The notes: a model not told the origin generated them from the letters alone. Positions 1 through 10,819 are shown, numbered from the stretch's first letter. The stretch is 64,000 nucleotides of DNA from Anodontia alba (GCA_964016985.1 OZ024823.1:133320112-133384111); one strand, 5' to 3'. Numbers and translations are program-made.

Positions 1-880
1 GTTACGCTCATATATGGCAATATAAGTTGTTGTCTCAATAGGCCTTAATCTGTTGTACTGACCACATGACAGGTGGAAAGTCTTCTGCCTCGTCAGGAAG
101 TATTGACCTGATCTCATATAAAGCACTAATTACTGGTCGGGTGCGACAAAAGGTAGATAATTATTGTTCTTTTGTCATTCTATTAATTGTCTTTCTATTA
201 ATGATTGCTTCTGCCTAATGACACGTCTATGTTATGTCGGTTCTTCTTTTTGTCTTTCTATGTTTTGTTGGATACCGACCAGTCCATCCTTTGCCTCACA
301 TTTTAGAAGTAAAAAAGTTTGCATAGGCACTTGTATGTGAAGGCTCAAATGTTCAGTAAGATATTGTACTGTATTTTCTTCATGCTATGTACACATGACA
401 AACTGAGCAACACTCACAGTGTGTGGCAGCTTCTAATATTTTTTGCATTGTAGCATTCTGCCATTCCCCACCCAGTGTTTTTCAACAGAAAACCTAACAA
501 ACGCTTTATGTTGAGACGATTCTTGCAAAAACCTAATTAAGCCTTTATATCTTCCACATTGCAATTTAAATATAAACAATAAGTATTCACTTTGCAATTA
601 TACATACCTCTCGAATCTCCTGCAAAATACAAAAAATATTTACTTTTAGCATTAGTAAACAACTCTTTACCTGAATCTAGCGACCTTCACCTTCTGTAGG
701 ACTGGTTTCCGTCACTGAATGCGGATTTATATGCTGACAGAGTATCAGTCATTTTGAGAGTGTTCCAACGCAAAACTTTTAAATTTGGTAAACATTTTTT
801 TTTCTTCTTCGATGTGTCGATTGACATGTCAAGTGGTCAAGCCTCAAGGCCACTTTATTAATCAATACTCCTTCCTAGCC
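1..880. other. unique-looking AT-rich sequence
   Basis: I see no open reading frame, splice-bounded exon or palindrome here. The stretch is AT-rich with short homopolymers and may be intron or intergenic DNA. Confidence 0.4.
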
Positions 881-883
881 TCC

Positions 884-1336
884 TGCCCTGCCCTACCCTT
901 TCCTACTTTGCCCTGCCCTACCTAATGCTTTGCCCTGCCCCATTCCACTCTCAGATTCCACTCTGCCTGCACCGCACTATCCACCCAACCTTACCATACC
1001 TACCTTAAGCCACACCCATCCTGCCTACCTACCTTAAACCATACCCATCCTGCCTTTCCCTACCTACTAAACTACCAACCCTACCTTACCCTGCCCTGCC
1101 CCTCCCACCCTGTCCCTCACCTTTAACCCTATCCTACCTAACCTGCCTGCCTACCTACCTACCCACTTACCTACCTACTTAACCTAACCTATCTTACCTA
1201 CCATACCTGCCTGTATGCATACATACCTACCTTAGCTAACCTAACCTACCTACCTTTTTACCTACCTAGCCTACTTAACCTACCTAACCTAACTACCTAC
1301 CTGCCCAGCTGCCTGCCTTACTACCAATTTCTGACC
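884..1336. repeat. degenerate CCTAC/CCTGC simple repeat
   Basis: A pyrimidine-rich run is built from drifting CCTAC, CCTGC and CTTACC units. It grades directly into the tetranucleotide microsatellite at its right end, so both probably derive from one expanding simple-repeat locus. Confidence 0.8.
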
Positions 1337-1515
<179 letters not shown>

Positions 1516-1526
1516 TATCTTGATAG

Positions 1527-1796
1527 ACAACTATGGATTCTGCTGCACTATTTTCCAAGAAAAAAGGCTTGACATTTCATGCAAATTTTCTCTTTAGAGG
1601 ACAGTTTGCATGAAATTTTTCCCAGAAATAGGCTTTGACATTTCATGCAAATTTGACATTTCATGCAAATTTTCTTTTAAGGAGACAATTTGTCTCTTAA
1701 GGAGACAATTTGCATGAAATGTCAAAGCCTATTTTCTAGGCAAAAACAAGAAAAATATCAAGAATTTGTTGTCCACCCAAAGTAGTAAAGGTTATT
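1527..1796. mobile_element. C-family TTAA hairpin element, rearranged
   Basis: It contains repeated inner motifs GACATTTCATGCAAATT and their reverse complements, plus TTTCCCAGAAATAGG, ending in AGTAGTAAAGGTTA. The inner arm is partly duplicated (two direct copies at about 1634-1670), so the palindrome is rearranged compared with other C copies. Confidence 0.7.
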
Positions 1797-1800
1797 GACC

Positions 1801-2046
1801 AGGGACCGGTTGTTCAAAACGTTGTTAGCTTAACAAGCTCGTTAGTGGTCAAAATGTTAACTGTTCTAGTAAGAACAATAACTGATTCACAAGTATTTTT
1901 GCTGAAAAAATGTGAGTAGCTTTTGCAAATGCAAAAGTTACTCACATTTTTTCAGCAAAAATATTAGCGTATAGTCCATATTTAATGAACAAAGTTTTAA
2001 CGATATGTTAACTAACGACATCATTACTTTTGAACAACTGGGCCCA
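1801..2046. mobile_element. H-family palindromic element, copy 1
   Basis: The outer ends are TTGTTCAAAACG and its counterpart TTTTGAACAACTGGGCCC. The middle is a hairpin with arms TTTTTGCTGAAAAAATGTGA and a loop near TTGCAAATGCAAAAG. Two further copies lie at 2676 and 25661. No coding capacity is visible, so this is a miniature non-autonomous element. Confidence 0.8.
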
Positions 2047-2321
2047 GGTATCCATTATTCTAATAAGTTCCTGTGGCAATTTTGGAAAAATATTGCATGA
2101 CATCTGTAGATATGTAATGGTAGATTAACTCAGGCGAGCAAGTTGTAGCCTATGGGTTTCTTGTTGGTTGTGACTAAAGTAACCAGTGTAGACTCATATC
2201 AGCCAGCACTTCTGCCCAGTCTGCTACACTGTTTGCATCTACACTATAGTGTATGGGTTTTGTAATGTTTAGGTAAGCTGTTGCAGTCTTGAAGTGGGCT
2301 GATGCATAGTTTTGAAGACCA

Positions 2322-2520
2322 GAAATTTTTATTACTTATCAAAATTGTCTCCAAAAGATTAAATAGAAGTTTTCTGAAAACTCTCTGTACAAAACTTCTT
2401 TTTTAATCTTTTGGAGACAAATTATATAAAATATCAAAACCTGATTTCTGGGAAAAATAAGAAAAATATGATTTAGTAATGTTGTCGGCAGAAAATTTTA
2501 CCCAGAGTTCTAAGCCTTAA
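2322..2520. mobile_element. C/D-like hairpin element
   Basis: Arms containing AAAATTGTCTCCAAAAGATT and the matching AATCTTTTGGAGACAAATT form a palindrome. The right flank, GGGAAAAATAAGAAAAATAT and CAGAAAATTTTACCCAGAG, is typical of family C. Confidence 0.65.
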
Positions 2521-2675
2521 GAAGTCAAATAGCTGATGATGACCAGGGACATTTATACCATCCATCAGTCATGATGATGCCTTACATACTATCTGCCACC
2601 ACTTTGAAAACCTGTAGTCCAAGCATTCATAGCAAAGAACTCAAGAATGTGCGCCAGAAATAGAATTCCAGGAAC

Positions 2676-2926
2676 TAGATGTTCAAAGCATTGTTAGCTT
2701 AATGAGCTCATTAGTGGTCAAAATGTTAACTGTTCTAGTAAGTACAATATCTAATTCACAGGTATTTTTGCTGAAAAAATGTGGGTAGCTTTTGCAAATG
2801 CAAAATGCAAAAGCTACTCACATTTTTTCAGCAAAAATATCAACATATATGCCATATTTAATGATGAAAGTTTTGATGATACATTAACAAACGGCATTGT
2901 TAGTTTTGAACAACTGGGCTTTGAGC
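2676..2926. mobile_element. H-family palindromic element, copy 2
   Basis: It aligns along its whole length with the copy at 1801, including the TTGTTAGCTTAA segment and the TGCTGAAAAAATGTG hairpin. The two copies are only 630 bp apart in the same orientation, but the sequence between them is unrelated. Confidence 0.8.
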
Positions 2927-3006
2927 AATTTAGATGATAAATTAGTGGACCAAGTCAAACACATATACTTTCAGATAAGTTTTTTTTTCAACTTAAGAGT
3001 ATTGTG

Positions 3007-3085
3007 GTGCTTGTAATGGGTACCCACAACATGCTTTTGTGGAGAAATAAGAAAACTATATGTGGGTACCCTCTCTTATCTTCAG
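3007..3085. mobile_element. E-family fragment
   Basis: It retains GGGTACCCACAACATG and GTGGAGAAATAAGAAAA, the right arm of family E; the left arm is missing. A neighbouring fragment at 3187-3285 could be part of the same damaged insertion. Confidence 0.55.
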
Positions 3086-3186
3086 TTGTTGTTACACCAC
3101 ATACTTCAAGTGTGGAATTATAATCATACATTGTATTACAACACTGAACAACAATGGTGACCCATTCTCTCATCATGCAGTCTCAT

Positions 3187-3285
3187 CCTCACACTGAGGC
3201 ACTTCTAATGAGTATCTACAACATATGTTTCCATGAAGAAATAAGAAAAAAAAAAAAATTCAAATACTCATAGCTGGAGCTCTGT
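3187..3285. mobile_element. E-family right half
   Basis: CTGAGGCACTTCTAATGAGT, ACAACATATGTTTCCATG and the terminal AGCTGGAGCTC identify the right half of the E palindrome. A 13-base A run interrupts it. Confidence 0.65.
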
Positions 3286-3386
3286 TTAATGATCTGTGCA
3301 AAAATTTCATGGAAACATTGTGCAATTGCCCTAAAAAAATCGGACATCTCAGCTTCATACTTTCACTACAAAATCTGATCAATTTC

Positions 3387-3671
3387 GAGGTGGTCGGGTG
3401 GTGCGAAGGTGTCATGTATCTTATGTCACCGGGGCGTCCAGCTGATATTGGCTTACAGTTGGGCAAGGCCTGCTATCCTTGTAGCAGGTAAGGGTAGGGA
3501 GGTAATGTTTTTATTTCTTCTGTTTCTTCACTTTCATTCCTGTTCCTCTTTCTTCCCTGTCCCTCTCTTTCATCTCTTCTGCTATCTCTTCTGTCTCTTT
3601 TCTCCCTTTCTCTGGGAGACGACACAAAATGACCCATAAGGGTTGACGTGTCGTTAAACCCCAACACAATC
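3387..3671 (-). mobile_element. SINE-2 short interspersed element
   Basis: On the minus strand it runs from TTGGGGTTTAACGACACGTC through a GA-rich middle to GCCCCGGTGACATAAGATAC. It is bounded by a 17-bp direct repeat, AAAATCTGATCAATTTC, at 3370-3386 and 3672-3688, which is a target-site duplication. Other copies are at 44714 and 46119. The family is short, non-coding and copied by retrotransposition (inference from the duplication). I do not see a clear tRNA head. Confidence 0.8.
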
Positions 3672-3700
3672 AAAATCTGATCAATTTCTTTTAACTACTA

Positions 3701-3826
3701 TGATGTGTCAGTGCTGGTGGAATGGCAAACAGGGCAAACTAGTCAAACTCATCCTTTAGTAGTTTCATCTGGATCTACACTTTGCGCAGGTGTGTTTGCC
3801 AGCATAGTTAGGGTAAACATGGTAAG
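3701..3826. mobile_element. decayed F-family element
   Basis: GATGTGTCAG, TGGCAAACAG, ATCTGGATCTACACT and TTAGGGTAAACATGGTAA are in the order expected of family F. The hairpin tip has decayed. Confidence 0.5.
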
Positions 3827-3868
3827 AAATAATTATTCATCTGAATACTCTGCCACTGTAATAACCCT

Positions 3869-4062
3869 TTAGTATCAGGACAGACAGACCTGAGCAAATA
3901 GTGTAGACCCAGATCAGATGCCGCAGAATGCGGCATCTGATCTGGGTCTACATTGTTTGCCACTTATTCAGCAGTTTTTAAACACATTGACTGGTAGTAT
4001 AATGGGAGGTGAAATTTTTGGATAAGGATGGTAAGAAGAAGTCAAGGTAAATGGGGTAATAC
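3869..4062. mobile_element. F-family hairpin element
   Basis: The core hairpin is nearly perfect: TGTAGACCCAGATCAGATGC, a GAA loop, and the reverse complement. The usual F flank follows (CAGCAGTTTTTAAACACATT, then GGTAAG). The tip is the GATGCCGCA type shared with family G. The outer ends are worn. Confidence 0.8.
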
Positions 4063-4079
4063 AAAAGTCTGCAACCCTG

Positions 4080-4560
4080 AATTCTTCAGAGAATTCTTGA
4101 GAAGATCTCAACTTGCTCAAGAGGGAAGATTTCTCTCTCATTCCACATATTTGTTCTTTTCAGGCTGAGTAACAAAGACACTGATTGTTGAATGATTGAC
4201 AGGTCAAGGATGCATCAAGAAGTATAGGGCTTGGAATCACTGAGGGAATCAGAATCACATAGCAGTGCATACATGTAGTTAGTCTTGTCACATATCTATT
4301 AGTGTTACATGGAACTCTTTTTCCAAATCATTTCTTTTGACCCCTCCATGCTCCCACCCCATGCACCTTCTCTGCACCTGTCCAAAAAGAAAAAAAAAAG
4401 AGAAAAAATGTTACCGGAGGGGCAGGGCATACATATATTTAGCTTTAGCTTTCATGGCTCCAGGTAAGTTTGTATCTTGGAAATGAAGTATTAGATTATG
4501 TTTTCTGTTTTTCTCTTCATACAATCATTTTCTGATTCACATTCACATTAGAATCATCTC
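4080..4560. other. no identifiable feature
   Basis: A good splice-acceptor-like tract (TTGTTCTTTTCAG) occurs near 4164, but all three frames after it meet stops within 30 bases. Nothing else is recognisable. Confidence 0.4.
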
Positions 4561-5080
4561 AGAAACATGACTCTTGTGAGATTTTAGAAAAAAAGATGCA
4601 AACAATGTTGGAAGATGATTCACATGAAATGTCAAGACTTATTTTCACTGAAAAATAAAAAAAAGATAGAATGCACAGTCAATGGCATGCCGTCACAAAA
4701 TCCCCATGCTCTGTGCTCATGTTGCTAATGCCATGACGGACAGAATCCCTCTGGCATACCACCCTTACCATGAGGGGAAGTCATGTAGCAAGTTTGGTTA
4801 AATCCCACATAGTGGTTTAGAAGGAGATAGTGTAATGGACAGATGAATGGACGGACGGAAAAATAATGTTGCTCTAGCACACCCTTACCAGGTGGAGAAG
4901 TCATGTAGCAAGTTTGGTTAAATTCCACCCAGTGATTTAGTTGGAGATAGCCTGACGGACAGAGGGAAGCATTCACAATATCCCTGTTGCTTTTTTTAAA
5001 AAACGTAGGAATAATAAAAAGCCCAGGGATAAAAAGTCAGAATGTCATCTACTTCAAATTTTACTTGGTGCTTTAAGGAT
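4561..5080. mobile_element. broken D-family fragments around a short local duplication
   Basis: D-type motifs (GATTCACATGAAATGTCAAG; GTCATCTACTTCAAATTTTA) occur at about 4590-4680 and 5037-5080. Between them, about 4755-4970 holds two diverged direct copies of a unit containing GAAGTCATGTAGCAAGTTTG, some 118 bp apart. Confidence 0.5.
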
Positions 5081-5394
5081 ACTTTTATGACACATGCCAC
5101 CAGCATAGACTCAGATCAGTCTTTGCAACCACACAGACTGATCAGAGTTTATTCTGATTGCTAAAAATTTGTATGGACTGTATTTTTATCTCCACGCTTT
5201 TTTAAAAATGCAAATATTTAAAGGAAATATGGTAAAAAATAATGGGTCACCGGAGTTTGTATATAGAAAAGGGAAAAGTAACTAGTTTAGTAAAGGCAAC
5301 AGTTGTATACTGTAATTGCCTCCCTTGAAGTTAGTTCACAATACAGTTTGGACTTCCTATCTTCTACCTTGGTAGAGTAAGGTAATTAATCTGT

Positions 5395-5626
5395 TGACCA
5401 TAAAAGTAAAACTGTAGCAGATGATAATCTATTTTTTTGTGTTTACTTTTCAGAGAAAATAAAACTTGGCAGAAGATACACATGAAATGTCAAGTCTTAT
5501 TTTCTCTAAAAAAAACAAAACAAAAAAACCCACAAAAAATCCAACAATAACAACAACAAGAAAAATAAAAAAAAAAAAACAGAAGCAAACAAAAGATGCT
5601 GTTTTGATTAGAGCTTTAAGGTTTAA
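5395..5626. mobile_element. D-family TTAA element
   Basis: CTGTAGCAGATGATAAT, TTTCAGAGAAAATAAAACTT and CATGAAATGTCAAGTCTTAT are followed by an expanded A-rich tract and GAGCTTTAAGGTTTAA. The right end keeps the TTAA. The A-rich tract has lengthened the right arm. Confidence 0.7.
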
Positions 5627-5647
5627 CACATAGCATCCCACAAACAA

Positions 5648-5738
5648 GGGGCTTCTAATGAGTAACCATCGCATATGTTTCTGTGGAGAAATAAATCTGT
5701 TCTTTTCCTTTGAAAAAAGTGCCTTATTTGGGCTATGA
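5648..5738. mobile_element. E-family right half
   Basis: CTTCTAATGAGTAACCATCG, GTGGAGAAATAA and TTGAAAAAAGTGCCTTAT match the right half of E. It directly follows the D element. Confidence 0.6.
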
Positions 5739-5872
5739 AAATAAACCCAAATATAAATAAAGTTGATGAGGGTCTATACTGTTTACCATTAAACAGAACT
5801 TTTTAAACACTTCAGTAGTGCAATTGATTTGTTCAGATTTTAGAAGTGGTAAGGAATTTTGTTGTGTATGTA

Positions 5873-6097
5873 CACTACAACCTCTTTATAACACGGTTCA
5901 TTATAACATGGTTTTGGATATAACACTGTTCAAAGATGGATCCCAAAAATGTATAGATTATATTGAAAAATGACCATAAATGGTCATTTTTCAATATAAT
6001 GTATACATTTTTGTTTGGATATAACATGGTTGTTTAACTAACATGGTTTATTATATGGACCCCAACAACAGTGTTATAAAGAGGTTGTGGTGTATTT
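5873..6097. mobile_element. I-family palindromic element
   Basis: The terminal inverted repeats are TACACTACAACCTCTTTATA and its reverse complement. The centre is a hairpin around AAATGACCATAAATGGTCATT. The repeated unit TATAACANGGTT recurs inside both arms. A second copy sits inside a D element near 36.1-36.4 kb. Confidence 0.85.
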
Positions 6098-6099
6098 AT

Positions 6100-6660
6100 T
6101 ATAAGTTATAACCCTGCAAATAAGGCATAAAGGAGTCATTTCTCTTCACTGGTCCAAATGTTCTCTGACTTCTTAGAGTGAAATATTTCTACAATTTTTC
6201 TTTGGTTTTCCTAAAGTTTCACAGATATAATTAGAATGATGAGTAGTAGTGCCTGACATTTAAATGTTTTCATCAGGTTATTTTTAGCTGGGTAATCTGC
6301 CCTTGATCAGTCAGTACTTACATAGATCAAGTTTAGGCTAGATTTTAATATAAGCTCAGACAAGTGTTCAGCACGATGAGAAACAGTGAGTGATGTTAAA
6401 ACTTTTCCAGTATAATATCTATCACGGTTATCTGTCCTTTGCACCTTGTTGCTTTAACGCATTGGTGTAGTGAACTGGTGCTCTGTGAGGGTAAATAATA
6501 CCTTCAGTGTAGTTCAGGTTATACACAGCTGTTGATAAGATGATTGTTTCAGCCATTAAAAGTTTAATATTTTTCTTATTACGACTCGTACTTCATAAAA
6601 TATATGTTGTGTTAATTTCTGGAATCACCTCACCAGGGCAATTCCAGTAAGTTCCACAAT
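6100..6660. other. no identifiable feature
   Basis: AT-rich sequence without a convincing exon, palindrome or known repeat from this window. Confidence 0.4.
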
Positions 6661-6665
6661 ATATG

Positions 6666-7204
6666 TTAGCGCTTAAAGCTCCAATAGCAAATGCAGCAGA
6701 CAAGATTTTGATTTTTTGATTTTTCAAAAAAAAAAATGTCTTGACATTTCATCTGAATTACAATGTATCTGCTTGGCAAGCCGGCCTCGGTGGCTCAGTT
6801 GGATGCGCTGTCCGACTGGAGACCAGGAGGTTGCGGGTTCAACCCCCGCCGAGGTCGGCAACATTCTTTTGTGGAGATTGATCGTGAAATATTTTCTACG
6901 GTCATTCTCTCCTTTCCGCTGATTCAAGAAGGGCAGTTGTCAGTTTCTGGCGAAAGAATGTGCACAATACTGGTTAACCGCTTAGAGGACTAAGCCTGCC
7001 CAGTAAACGTGTGGTTAAGTAAACTGACCGCGCTCGACATGACCCCATTGGGTTGACTGGACCGTAGATCCTCAACACAAACAAAATCTGCTTGGCAGAC
7101 AATTCACATCAACTGTCAAGACTTATTTTCTCTGAAGTGTTTTTTTTTTTTTTTTTTTAAAATAGAATGTCATCTGCTGCAAGTTTTGCTTGGCAATGGG
7201 TTAC
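6666..7204. mobile_element. D-family element split by a SINE
   Basis: The left part (TTAGCGCTTAAAGCTCCAAT, GCAGCAGACAAGATTTTG) and the right part (CAGACAATTCACATCAACTG, CATCTGCTGCAAGTTTTGC) make one D palindrome. The SINE at 6779-7085 lies in its centre. Removing it and one copy of the 12-bp duplication restores the hairpin tip, so the SINE is the younger insertion. Confidence 0.85.
6779..7085 (+). mobile_element. SINE-1, tRNA-headed, full length
   Basis: The head has a tRNA-like A box (TGGCTCAGTTGG) and B box (GGGTTCAACCCCC), the two internal parts of an RNA polymerase III promoter. It is closed by an 11-bp inverted repeat, GCCGGCCTCGG and CCGAGGTCGGC. A tRNA-unrelated body follows (GAAGGGCAGTTGTCAGTTTC), ending with CTCAACACAAACAAA. 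The 12-bp target duplication ATCTGCTTGGCA is at 6767-6778 and 7086-7097. It is not a functional tRNA gene: the head lacks a conventional 7-bp acceptor stem and continues into the body. Confidence 0.93.
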
Positions 7205-7562
7205 TATCTGTCTGGATACATCTCTTATTACAAAATATGGGGACATTTTTGTGAACCCTGTATCAAGGTACCTTTTCACATGTCACAGGTAATATTATCT
7301 GTATCAATGTATCAAATTTATGATGTAGCTGTCAATCAAGTGACCTGTAATTGAACACATAATTGACCAGGTGAGATGAGAAAAATTGACACAAGTTGGG
7401 ATTGACATATTTTGTGGCCTGCTGAGAAAGAGTTGAACATGATGTGGCTGTGTGAAAATCTTGTCAGACAGACAGACAAACAAACCATACTGATGGAATT
7501 CTTCCGAATAGCCTATATCACTGACTGCATTTTGTTGACTATTGAAGTGACTGAGATTGTTC
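7205..7562. other. no identifiable feature
   Basis: The minus strand is open for 115 codons at 7304-7651, but the frame runs into repeat sequence and has no splice or family support. I therefore leave it unassigned. Confidence 0.4.
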
Positions 7563-7975
7563 TTAAAGGCTCCATATTCCTCTAAAGTAGACATTTTATT
7601 ATTCAAGAAAGGTGATACATGTATGATATTAACCCTTAAAGCGCCGATCACAACTATTGTCGTCTGCTTTGTCTTCTGCTGGTTACTTTAAAAGTCATTT
7701 CTGCAAACAGTGTGGACCCAGATCAGACTCTGATCTGGGTCCACACTGTTTGCCTGTATGCAAAAATAGGTTTGAAAAAGTTTGCAAGAATATTCAGCAG
7801 ATGACAAAAACAGACGACATTTTCAGATGCAGATTTTCTTGGCATTTTAAGGGTTAATACAATCATAAAATGTGGCACCTGACAGCCTGTAAAATTTCTG
7901 TTAGTCTCTCATTCTTGAACTGGATAAAAAATAGAATGATTTTTTATTGTATCTCTGAATATGGAGCCTTTAAGG
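7563..7975. mobile_element. palindromic element split by a B insertion
   Basis: CTTAAAGGCTCCATATTC at the left and its reverse complement GAATATGGAGCCTTTAAG at 7957-7974 are terminal inverted repeats. A complete B element sits between them at a TTAA. Only this copy is seen in the window. Confidence 0.7.
7629..7857 (+). mobile_element. B-family TTAA hairpin element
   Basis: TTAA at both ends, with outer sequence CCCTTAAAGCGCCGATCACA as in family D. The centre is the shared core, GTGTGGACCCAGATCAGACT, with its reverse complement. The tip loop here is shortened. The right arm has GCAGATGACAAAAACAGACG and AGATTTTCTTGGCATTTTAA. B elements contain no open frame of meaningful length. Confidence 0.9.
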
Positions 7976-8066
7976 GAAATGGATACAAGTCCCAGGGGTA
8001 AAGTGGTAACTTTTAAATATTTGCCTCCCTTTTCAATGGCAGTGATGGGTGGGGGAGGTGCTACTG

Positions 8067-8294
8067 TTAGCCCATTGTAAGCTGAATAAATTCACCCATG
8101 CTATATATTGGAAGAGTCCAATGTCATGTTTAGGTACGTCTGGCTATGAGATTTAGATATTCCTAGAGAAAAATTGTTGAACATTTTGCAAACAGTGGAG
8201 ACCCTGATCAGATGCCGCATTCTGCAGCATCTGATCCGGGTCTGCACTTTTTGCCAAATACCCTTTTAGGGGTCTCCAGTCTAGAGTGGGTTAA
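8067..8294 (+). mobile_element. G-family TTAA hairpin element
   Basis: It starts TTAGCCCATTGTAAGCTGAA and ends TCCAGTCTAGAGTGGGTTAA. It contains TTAGATATTCCTAGAGAAAA and the shared core with the GATGCCGCA-type tip. One TTAA has mutated to TTAG. Confidence 0.85.
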
Positions 8295-8329
8295 GAATTT
8301 GATCCTGTCTGAAAAAGTTGTCTCATTTT

Positions 8330-8538
8330 TTAACCCTTCTCATGCTGAATAAAGATGCCATGCCCACTTCTAATTTCCAGCCAATCAGATTACTTGATCC
8401 GCGTTTTTGATAGAAATTCACATATTTAATGACAAACAGTGCAGATCCAGATCAGTTGGCTTTTTCAGAAGCCAACTGATTTGGATCTACACTGTTTGCT
8501 AAGACAGGGCATTTCATGTTCAGCAAGAGAAGGGTTAA
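8330..8538 (-). mobile_element. A-family TTAA hairpin element, subfamily A2
   Basis: Bounded by TTAA with ends CCCTTCTCATGCTGAA and TTCAGCAAGAGAAGGG. The body has CCAATCAGATTACTTGATCC and the shared core with the GTTGGCTTC tip. Ends of the CTTCTC type, and CAGGGCATTTCATGTTCAGC where other copies have GGGTATATCCGGGTT, mark a separate subfamily with 15879 and 54777. Confidence 0.9.
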
Positions 8539-8579
8539 AAAAGGCAGCGTATCAGTTCACATTAAAAAGAAAACTACCA

Positions 8580-8715
8580 GCAGAACCCAGCATCTGATCA
8601 TGGTCTACACTGTTTGCCGATCATCGAGCGGTCTTTAAGGCACATCCATAGGTAGTAAAATGTTCAAGTTTTAGAAGAGGTATGGTAAGGAGTTAATGTG
8701 TCCCAATATTTAGGG
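8580..8715. mobile_element. F-family right half
   Basis: CATCTGATCATGGTCTACAC, ACATCCATAGGTAGTAAAAT and TATGGTAAGGAGTTAATGTG identify the right half of F. The left half is absent. Confidence 0.7.
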
Positions 8716-9021
8716 CAGTTAGGGTATGTTCAGAATAACTGTACAGTGTATTTAATTACATTATCTTTTCAGTGTGCTGACAAACGATGCAGGCATTTAT
8801 TTATTACTAAATTTGGTAAATACTGAGAATTGCTGCAAGCATTTCAATAACCAACTCTTGTTTGCAGCTTGATGACGAATTAAGGTGTGAATGGTATCAA
8901 GAAAATAGGGTTCCCATTTCATGTGAATTGTCTGTTTCTGAGACAAGCCCTACTTTCTGGGGAAATAGTTTAAAATGTTAACCACTAATGCTTTAATTAG
9001 TATGTAAAGACTTAAGTTTAA

Positions 9022-9237
9022 TTAACCCTTAAAGACGTTAAAATACTATGCAGAATTGTGGCTGAGGATATTCTAATTTCGTTTAATTATTTTTCAGAGA
9101 AAATAAGACTTGGCATTTCATGTGTCTGCTTAGCAGAGGGTTCTCATGAAATGTCAAGCCTTATTTTCTCCGAAAATTCCAAAAAATCAAAATATCATTT
9201 ACTGGTACTGCAGTTTTGATAGCACTTTGAGGGTTAA
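9022..9237. mobile_element. D-family TTAA hairpin element, well preserved
   Basis: TTAA at both ends. It starts CCCTTAAAGACGTTAAAATA and has inner arms AGACTTGGCATTTCATGTGT and CATGAAATGTCAAGCCTTAT meeting near TCTGCTTAGCAGAGG. It ends AGCACTTTGAGGG. The palindrome spans nearly the whole element. Confidence 0.9.
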
Positions 9238-9762
9238 AGGTGGTGTGAATCATATCTAAAATAAAAAAAACAGTAGCTTTGACATGTATGTGACTAGCAA
9301 ACGACCCATGTCAGCTTGCACAGCTATGCAGTCTGATCAGGACCACTTTCATCAATAAATTCTGTATTATCAAAAGGCTTTCTCTTGATCAGACCACATG
9401 ATTGAGCCCTTAACTGCATGGTTATTGTCCTAAAATTTCATATACCACTTTTCTGATACAATTGGCATATGTAAACAGTGCAGGGCAAGAGTAGGTAACT
9501 TCTGAAGGAGAAGTCAGGTCAAGGTCTACAATGTTTGCTACACCATCAAGTATTTTTGTGAAACATATGCACAAAAAAAAAAAATAGGAAAAAAGTATGG
9601 AATAAAGTGTTCAAAAGTTTTTTATATTTACTCTATACTGATAATAAGGTCCCTTTTTTGTGTGGCTGTGTTATCACTATCTTTTGAAAAGAAAAAAAAA
9701 ACCTGTCTGAGTGAAAAATAATTGAAATAAGTAGGGAGTTAGGGAAGGGATTTATTTCCTGA
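9238..9762. other. spacer with relics of the shared hairpin core
   Basis: Decayed core relics (CAGTCTGATCAGGACC near 9330; GAAGTCAGGTCAAGGTCTAC near 9510) lie in otherwise plain AT-rich sequence leading up to the first exon candidate. Confidence 0.4.
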
Positions 9763-9821
9763 ATGTCGGTCGCTGAGACAGTGATTGTTTACGATAAAGG
9801 ACAGCCACTGAGCCGTAACAG
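9763..9821 (+). CDS. candidate first coding exon, unknown protein
   Basis: The frame opens with ATG directly after an in-frame TGA and reads MSVAETVIVYDKGQPLSRN. It then reaches a strong donor (CAG then GTGAAT), leaving two bases of an unfinished codon. It lies between repeat elements in sequence matching no other part of the window. Phase 2 at the end matches the start of the next candidate exon at 15116, where the split codon becomes AGT (Ser). I do not recognise the protein. The exon is short, so chance cannot be excluded, but start, frame, donor and phase agree with its downstream partners. Confidence 0.4.
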
Positions 9822-10118
9822 GTGAATGAACATGTATAGGTGTGATCTGTATGACGGAAGACAAATTATTTTTACTGTCATAAAATATTTGAAGAAGTGT
9901 GACTGTTACGTTTTTTGTGTGTGTATGCTTTGGATGTAATCATACTTCATTGAAATAAACGGGATATTCTTCCTCATCTTCGTGCTGTAATTTTATCTTG
10001 TGTAAAATTTGGATCCTTTATTATTAGTGAAGGTGATATATGTGGCTGTTAATAGTATGAGAAATATAACTCTTAAAAAAGTTTGAAGATATGTGATTTT
10101 CATTTTCATAAGCATTAT

Positions 10119-10313
10119 TACCATATTTATCCAAAGTATCAAGACAGACATGTTTGAGTAAACACTATAGACCCAGATTAGTTGTCACAGAACATGGCAT
10201 CATTGTTTGCAACTTTTCTAGCAGATTTTAGATGTATCAGTTTTCAGTGGACTGTTTAAATTTTAGGAATTGTGTGGAAAGGAGAAAAGGTGTCCAGTAT
10301 TTAGGGTAAATAC
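10119..10313. mobile_element. F-family element, decayed core
   Basis: ACCATATTTATCC at the left and GTATTTAGGGTAAATACAG at the right are F ends. The core reads CACTATAGACCCAGATTAGT, and its right partner has lost several bases. Confidence 0.7.
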
Positions 10314-10492
10314 AGTTTGTGAAATTTGCATGCTCTATTATTAGTGAGACTGATACAGTGTGTGTTAATGGTAATGAAAAGGTAACTGTCTGATAATGTT
10401 TGAAGATATGTGACTTACATTTCATAAGCATGTTTAGGATGCAGATAGGCATCATAGGAGTTGGATGGCATCATTTTTGCAAAGACATAACA

Positions 10493-10692
10493 TACCGTAA
10501 ATACTCTAAATTTTGAGGCACCTTAACTCCTTTCCATAATTGCCCTAACACTGCAACAAGCCCATTTTACTACCTATTGCTGAGACCTATTGATTTGTCT
10601 AAAAATTCTTGAAACAGTGGCAAACACATTCTCTGGCATCTGATCTGGGTCTACACTGTTTGCTCAGACCTGTCTGCCCCAATACTTTAGGT
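10493..10692. mobile_element. F-family element, reverse orientation
   Basis: It starts ACCGTAAATACTCTAAATTT and ends AATACTTTAGGTAAATATGG. CATCTGATCTGGGTCTACAC is retained, but the left core arm is reduced. Confidence 0.7.
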
Positions 10693-10819
10693 AAATATGG
10701 TAAACAATATCTTTGATCATTATGATACCTTAGATTTGGTTTCTCTTAAATTTTTGAAAGCTTTATGATTAAGAATAAGATTTTCAAAAATAAAACATAA
10801 AAAGGTGTATTATTATTGT

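Noticed and set aside
3409..3673. 76- and 66-codon frames
   Set aside because: They lie within a SINE-2 copy; similar frames occur in its other copies.
4160..4203. Exon-like segment after TTGTTCTTTTCAG
   Set aside because: All three frames hit stops within 30 bases and the donor is poor.
6780..6865. Possible tRNA genes at SINE heads
   Set aside because: A and B boxes are present, but each head continues into a SINE body with a tail and target duplication.
7304..7651. 115-codon minus frame
   Set aside because: It runs from plain sequence into a palindromic element; no splice or motif support.
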